From Brachionus koreanus (Eukaryota; Rotifera; Eurotatoria; Ploima; Brachionidae): DNA of 64,000 nt. Below the pieces are notes generated by a model. The model did no database searches, was not told where the DNA came from, and worked only from the letters and a program-made list of their open reading frames with translations. The position numbers were made by a program, and so were the translations under genes. Within the stretch, counting starts at the first letter, position 1. The number at the start of each line of letters is the position of its first letter. This document shows, in pieces, positions 57,701 to 64,000 of this stretch. The DNA is taken from assembly GCA_016987375.1 (NCBI GenBank), contig PJRA01000265.1:2273-66272 (forward strand), in the 5' to 3' direction.

Positions 57701-59615
57701 CTCATCAAGAAGTTCATTAATGCAATTATTGATTGTTTGAGAGTTCTGAATGTTTAGTGTTAGCTCAAAAAAGTTGGAGTTGCGAACCGATTGAAGCTTA
57801 CAATTGTTACATCTAGAAATGAGTAAAAGTAAATCAAAATTTTAGAGTTTTGATTGTATAGAAATTAGAAACAAAAAAATACATGCTCTGTAACGTATTT
57901 GTATTCACCTTGGAACAGGTCATGGATTAAGTCCGAATTTGAACTCGAACAAAATGGAAATGAATTTTCAGTATTAGAATCTGATGGATTCAAGTCGCTC
58001 GTGGATCCTAAAATACTTTGTATAAGTGACAGGAATAGTTGACTGAATTCTTGAGCATCCTGTTTTTAAGATTTTTTTTAATTTAGGGCAAAAAAGTTTT
58101 GAAAATTAATAAAATTTAAAAAAAATTTGAATTTTTTATCAATTTTAAACATTAATAAAGATTTTTGTACAAAAAATTCATTAATTTTATACAGTCGTAA
58201 TCAAAAACATTTTTGATTTTTTCTTGATTTTTTGACTACAAGAAATATTAGTTGTCTAAAACAAGTCATATTCATTTGAAGTATGCTTCAATTTAGTGTT
58301 TTTAGATTGTAAACTTTTTGGATTAATTGAATTTGTTTTGAATAGAATAAATTTTAAAGTAAAAATTACACAATGAAGTCAAGTATTCGATGAATCTTGA
58401 ATCAAAATCCACTTTATTTTTTCTTTATTGTTTAAGTTACTTATAAAACGTGTATTCATACTTCATACAAAAAATATTTAATAAATACACTAATTATCAA
58501 TAAATTAAATAAAAAATGCCTTTTTTAGAAAGAATTTCTACTTATTTGATTAAGTAGATTACTAGTTAATATTTATTTGATTTGTTCCACACTTTTTATT
58601 TAGATTTTTGAAATATAAAAACTCTAAAATAAATTTTTCAATTTTCAACATAAGGTTTATAGTTAATTTTGTATGAAATGCTATTTTAAATAAATTTAAA
58701 GACTTTTAAAAGCTTAAACTTTTTAGTTATATTATTAAAATTTTATCGTATAATTTCTACAATACCGACCATTTAATTATTCTGCCTATCAATAATTTTT
58801 CAAACTGTTAGCACATACAATAAATTTAAATTAGTTTAATAGAAATAATTCTTTTTTTAAAGTGAATCATCAAAAATATTAATGAAATTAAAAAAAATTA
58901 AATACTTGTTGTATATTTTCGTCAAGACCAAGAGCTTTAACAAAAAATGAAGGATCTATTGACTTTCTAATAGTTTCATTCATCAGTGTAAAAAGCATTT
59001 GCAAATTGCTGGCTAAGCATTCATTTGATTTTAAGCAAAGTTCAGGAATTTTGCTCGATTTATTAGTCAAATTTTCTTCTACATAGTTATCTTCTAGTTC
59101 GAGTTTTTTGAGGTTAAGACCAAGAATGTTTTCGCGAAAAAAATAATTATTAAACCAGACCTTTTAGAAGAAAAAAATAAAGTAAAATGATTATTCTAAT
59201 TAATAGTATTTACTTGAAGATACGCGTTAATGTAGCAGGTTGCACCTAGATTCACCAAACCGACAAATTCATCCGGTTTTCTAAAATAAGAGTTTTTTTC
59301 TATGGATTCACACGACTCTTTTTGCAGCAAATTATAGAGTCTTCTTTCTCCAAAGCCGTTTAAGCAATACGGATTAGATGAGCAATTAGATCTTAAAAGG
59401 CAACAAATAAAAGTAGCTGTTTTAAAACAAGTCAGTATTTCTGATTAAAGTTAATTTAAATTGATAAATTCTTAGAAATGTTACTTGCAAGATCCATAAA
59501 AACACGGATTTACGTCGATTCTATAAACAGTATCCACATTTTTCTCAGATATATTGCATGTAGATGAAACTTCTTGATACCATTGCCAATTTTTGCCAAA
59601 ATTTATTTTGACCAT
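51761..59615 (-). CDS. USP48: Ubiquitin carboxyl-terminal hydrolase 48, eleven exons
   Basis: Exons: 59615-59485, 59391-59214, 59160-58906, 58059-57887, 57812-56069, 54687-54422, 52773-52479, 52419-52246, 52195-52073, 51914-51836, 51786-51761. The total is 3444 bases, 1147 residues, near vertebrate USP48 (~1035). The catalytic Cys96 lies in GLVNLGATCYINAYLQVWF. QQDAQEFSQLF and a Cys4 zinc site (CNNCK, CDNCK) follow. The His box is AYSGHYTAQVK, then WFNFNDEIITK. Three DUSP-type regions with CxH motifs follow (e.g. DFVKEWRALIK, LLCQHGCLPF). The C-terminal ubiquitin-like domain (IASQISRLISEQHLFFNNIE) ends EVGFKGSNLIKYN. USP48 removes ubiquitin from nuclear substrates. Most introns are 44-160 bp. 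Four are large: 58060-58905 (0.85 kb), 56068-54688 (1.4 kb), 54421-52774 (1.6 kb, with a mariner relic) and others shorter. The intron at 57886-57813 appears to be GC-AG. Confidence 0.96.
52836..53690 (+). mobile_element. Mariner relic in a USP48 intron
   Basis: The left end has TAAAATTTTGCGTTTTTG, like other mariner termini here. Plus-strand frames follow in transposase order: FRHYWKKGLLTTEVTRVICQ, then SKTLELLTDDRTINADIYSE and QLKRMYASLEKKHLSFINRK, then LGLFLLDNSRYHTARRTM and a following IRSFSF-type end. These match the mariner ...LLPEGRTINSDVYC..L...... NRK.V.F..DNARPHTA core. It is antisense to USP48. Frameshifts make it inactive, though this is the best preserved mariner in the window. 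Confidence 0.85.
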
Positions 59616-60246
59616 TATATATTTTAGAATTTAAGGCTTAATTAAAAAAAAAACTAACCTGAGTTATCTATGTTAAAAATATTTTGTAACTTTAATTTAA
59701 AAATATTGCAAAAAATCAAATATACGAGTATGAATATGACTCGAATTTGGTCTTAAAATATCGTACATAATAAAATTAAAATTTCTACTTCATTCTATGG
59801 TATTTAATTTATTTTGAGAAATAACTTAATAAAAAGGTATTATTTTTTGGAAAAGAAATAAAATAATTATAACATTCATTTTAGGTTTTATATAAATATA
59901 AATAAATATATTGGGTTTTAATTTGTATAAATTTTTGTGAATTTTACTGTAAATTCTGGTATAGATGAGTCCCATTAACCTCATTTTTGGCATGTATCCT
60001 CGGGGATACAAATTTGAAAAAAATAAATAAATTTTATTAATTTTATTAATTATTCTATGTTGCAAAATATAAAAAAACACTTAATTATGAAAAAATAAAA
60101 TTTCTTATTTGAAAAAATTAAAATTCATTTATCAAATCGAATAAAGTAATCAAGCTTAAATGTAAAATTCTTTCGCACTGCTTAGTAGGTTCAGAAACCC
60201 CAGAAATACTCAATAAAAGATTATGGAGTTCTTCATATTCTTTTAA

Positions 60247-60461
60247 CACTAGAACGCCCGAGGGGTTTTTTAGACCCCTTTTTGAAAAATTGAAACTTGA
60301 TTTTTATCACATATAAATAAAATTTTATAAAATTGCTTTTATTAGCTATAAATCTTGATTGTAATTTTTTAGAAAATGAATAAATTTTCAAAGAAAATGT
60401 TTGATTTATCTTAATAATTTTACTTGAAATTTTAATGAAAAATCAGTCGGGCTTTCTAGTG
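60247..60461. mobile_element. piggyBac-type MITE (215 bp) with intact TTAA duplication
   Basis: Begins CACTAGAACGCCCGAGGGG and ends TCGGGCTTTCTAGTG. TTAA is present on both sides (60243-60246, 60462-60465). Just inside the left end is the small palindrome AGGGG..TTTTTTAGACCCCT, a layout common in piggyBac termini. No ORF. It is the best preserved of the three related copies. Confidence 0.88.
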
Positions 60462-60540
60462 TTAATATTCTTTTTGATTCATCACTTTTTAAATCAAAAA
60501 GCTCTTTGAATTTTTGGTAATTTACTTTAATTTTATCAAT

Positions 60541-60764
60541 TTATAAATTTTTATCGGCATTAAAAGATTCTGAATGTTCACTTGATCTATCTGATGCTTC
60601 AATTTCTGTGATTTCGGTCTGCTCTGATTCAACCCTTTTCATATAAGTTTCAACTCCGTTCTCACTGGAAACCGTTCCTTTTGCCGCACAATAATTCGGG
60701 CAATGTCTCCTATAAATACGAGCAGCGTCCTCGTAAACTTGTTTTAATGCAGTGTAACTTTATT
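60541..60764 (-). pseudogene. Coding-like fragment of unknown family
   Basis: An open minus-strand frame (no initial ATG) reads SYTALKQVYEDAARIYRRHC, then PNYCAAKGTVSSENGVETYM and an acidic Ser/Glu-rich end before a stop. Composition and GC are more gene-like than the surroundings. An AG acceptor is possible near 60764 but no upstream exon could be connected; sequence further upstream (60770-61060) shows broken frames. It is either a terminal exon or a decayed gene or transposon. Not recognised. Confidence 0.3.
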
Positions 60765-61856
60765 TTTTTTAGCTTTTGATTCAATCTCCATAAATTCTTA
60801 GATCAATATCTTTATCCTCTTAGTTGTTTTTAGAAAAAAGTCATTGAAATAGACTGATAACTTCATTTTCCACTAGCAAAGTCACTTTTCTAATTCACTC
60901 AAGTACTTCTTTCTTTTTAGATTTTCAATTTTTTATAAAGTCATCAATAAAGTGATCGTTTTTATTTATTTTACTACCAAAGCACGGAGGTTTTTTTTTC
61001 GACCCTTTGTGTTATCTTTTCTTTGTACTTTTTATTCCATGAAAATAAGCATTTATTGCAACAAAAACTAATTTATTTTAAGTTATTTTGATTTTAGACT
61101 CGAATTTCTAAAAAATTATTGTGTTTTTCAACTGTACAAATTTTTTTGTTAAAACTTATTTTTTTAAATTTTTAACTTTTTTACATTAATGGTTTTTGGC
61201 AACAAGCAGCTTTAAACCTTGGCACAACAAATTGTTATCATTGGTTCGTAGACTTGTTTTTTATTAGAAGATTTTTATATCACTTTGTTAAGTACCATTT
61301 GTAGTATACTTGAATGACGATCTTCAAGTTCATGAGATTTAAATAATTCAAAGTCTCAAAATGGGGTTTTTCTTAAGGTATATGAGGTATACGAAGCGTT
61401 GTAAGTCTGTGTGATCATCAAGATGTCTTAAATCAATTAGACTCAATATTGAATTTATTTTGATTGTACATTGTTTATTTCATTTTAAATGACTGTGGGA
61501 AAGTGAAGTGTTTAATTAATTAATTCAACTTTTTTCTCATTCCTCTTGTTGAGGTAAATGACTAGTTTTTTTTAAAGTTGGAATAATTTGATCAAGTATC
61601 ATTCCATTCTTTTAAAAGATCTAGAAGATTTAAATATTATCATTCTAATATTAATCATCACACCGAACCGAAGCCATCTTAATTACATTTATCTGATGAG
61701 CTTTGAATATTTACTTAACTTTTCGTCATTTAATTATAAATTGTTAATTCAAATTATAATAATACATTTCTAATTTTTTTAAAAATTTTGAAAATTTATA
61801 TAAGTGAACATTTTCTTGTAAATTTAAACTTCCAAAGCTAAAAAAAAATAATCAAG

Positions 61857-62701
<845 letters not shown>

Positions 62702-63020
62702 TTTATGACTTCTTAATAACTTGTAAATAGATTTATTTAATTTAATAATGAAAATATACTCTTATTGTTATTGATATCTTTATGAGTTTTATTTTAAAGT
62801 TAGAAATATTATTTTTTGAAAATAAAATTTTTGAAATTTAATAAAATTGATTTTTTATCCTAGAAATTTATTAATTTTTTATTATTATTATAAAAACAAT
62901 AAAATTATGGTTATTTTTGAAACAAATTAATAGTGAATATAACAAGTGGAATGTTAATTGAACTTTTCAACCTTTTTTGGAATAAATTGATTAGAAATGA
63001 AATTGATTTTGATTTAAATT
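62702..63020. other. Short AT-rich spacer
   Basis: 3' flank of the Smad gene and of the minus-strand MULE relic. AATAAA-like signals occur but there is no gene. Confidence 0.4.
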
Positions 63021-63480
63021 TTAATCAGAGATAAATAGTTTTAATATAGATACAAATGAAAAGATTGGAATATACGCTAGGCTTGCTGCCATTAGCATAT
63101 CATTTCTTTTAGAATCACATTTTGCATATTCATTTTGGAGACCTAAATCTTGAATTTTCTTATATAATGCTGATCTAAAATGAAAATAACATCCATAAAC
63201 TGGAACTGATGGAAAAAATTAATTAAAAGCATTTATAAAAGCTTTTTCAAAATCAGAAGTGCGTGATTTTGGCAAAATTGTCAAATTATTCTCAAAACCA
63301 ATAACAATTTTTCATATATGAGTTGAGTTTTGCGAGGTAGCAACACATAATTACATGGGACACAGACACAATCAATTAAAGCATCTATTGTCAATGACGT
63401 AATTAAAACCTAGTATGCTTCTCTATATTCCTCCATCTATCATATTTCCTTTATGAATTTCATACATTTTTATTCAATTT
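63021..63480 (-). mobile_element. MULE transposase relic (C-terminal half)
   Basis: Minus-strand frames read VLLPRKTQLIYEKLLLVL, then (after a shift) SDFEKAFINAF, then PSVPVYGCYFHF and SALYKKIQDLGLQNEYAKCD and LMAASLAYIPIF. The series LLP.KT...Y..L / DFE.A...A....FP.....GC.FH / ..I..LGL...Y / ..LA.LP is the conserved MULE transposase core. There are at least two frame changes. A stop follows FISD. Confidence 0.78.
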
Positions 63481-64000
63481 TTATTAAATACAAGAACAAG
63501 AACAAATAAAATAAAATCTGATACATTCCTATGTACTTTTTCATGCATTAAATATTTAAAACAAGATTCTTTTATGAATACTTTAAGGACATTTATTGAA
63601 TAAAATAATATCTAAGTTTTTATGTACTTTATTTTTCCAAGAAATGGTTCACTTAATTAGACCATTTTAAGTTTTCATGCTTTAGATAAATTTATTTTAA
63701 GAAAATTCATGTTAAATAAAGCTAAACATTAAATTAACCATAGTTTGACTAAGCGAAATATGTCGCTAGACGTATTGAGCTAGGGTTAATTTAATGGTTT
63801 TTTTTAACAAAATATTGAGTACATAAAGTACATAAAAGTCAATTGTAGACAAGAATATTTAGTAAAAAGGAATATACAAGATTACAAAGAAGAAAATGAA
63901 TTACATTGTTTTATATGGCATGTTTTTTTTTAAAAATTCAAGAATTCCAATATCTTGTAGAGATTTAGGAGCTTTTGGATACTGTGGATCGGAATTTTTC
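63481..64000. other. Window end, repeat-bearing non-coding DNA
   Basis: No gene is seen. It includes the second copy of the dispersed repeat at 63714-63781. Confidence 0.4.
63714..63781 (+). repeat. Dispersed repeat, copy 2
   Basis: Partner of 23233-23300; gap-free alignment over 68 bases with a 24-base identical core. Just after it, GGGTTAATTTAATGG partly inverts the ATTAAATTAACC inside the repeat, suggesting a hairpin-like transposon end. Confidence 0.65.

Larger units (their letters stand above)
59616..61856. other. Intergenic region between USP48 and the Smad gene
   Basis: This should contain the divergent promoters of USP48 (-) and the Smad-like gene (+). It holds a piggyBac MITE (60247-60461) and a coding-like fragment (60541-60764). 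No MH1 domain exon was found on the plus strand. Confidence 0.5.

Overview
The window looks like the nuclear genome of a small, ciliated, invertebrate animal with a very AT-rich, intron-compact genome. Evidence: spliced genes for animal-typical proteins (Smad2/3-type MH2 protein, cadherin, Y-box cold-shock proteins, peritrophin-type chitin-binding proteins), ciliary DRC3 and tubulin cofactor TBCE, introns often only 39-60 bp with GT..AG ends, one Pol III tRNA gene, and a dense load of eukaryotic DNA-transposon relics (mariner, MULE, hAT and piggyBac MITEs). A rotifer-like animal (monogonont type) is my best guess; this is inference, not proof.

Layout. 1-8.4 kb: a many-exon minus-strand cadherin gene, apparently interrupted, with a LINE relic, a mariner relic and a MULE relic carrying a nested hAT MITE in its introns. 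10.5-12.5 kb: two tandem single-exon seven-helix receptors (+). 13.4-14.0 kb: secreted SOUL/HEBP protein (-). 14.5 kb: tRNA-Thr(CGT). 16.2-18.1 kb: six-exon DRC3 (-). 20.2-36.6 kb: four intronless cold-shock/Y-box genes (+,-,+,+) that look like mosaics of one another, with an unknown multi-pass membrane protein and transposon relics between them. 37-39.3 kb: mariner relic split by a fold-back element, flanked by an 86 bp direct repeat, then a GC-rich island. 40.5-41.7 kb: secreted acid lipase (+). 41.7-44.4 kb: two related minus-strand chitin-binding genes sharing an unusual C-terminal cysteine motif. 44.6-50.7 kb: TBCE and THUMPD2, head to tail on the minus strand, 85 bp apart. 51.8-59.6 kb: eleven-exon USP48 (-). 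61.9-62.7 kb: a Smad with an MH2 domain but no MH1 (+). 63.0-63.5 kb: MULE transposase relic.

The conserved genes are housekeeping or ciliary and are not obviously co-functional. The exon models for DRC3 (522 aa), TBCE (536 aa), USP48 (1147 aa), the Smad (264 aa) and one chitin-binding gene (170 aa) were assembled by hand and each sums to an exact multiple of three. The most unusual features are the Y-box array with patchwork identity, the two-gene chitin-binding family, the MH1-less Smad, and several miniature transposons with visible target-site duplications.
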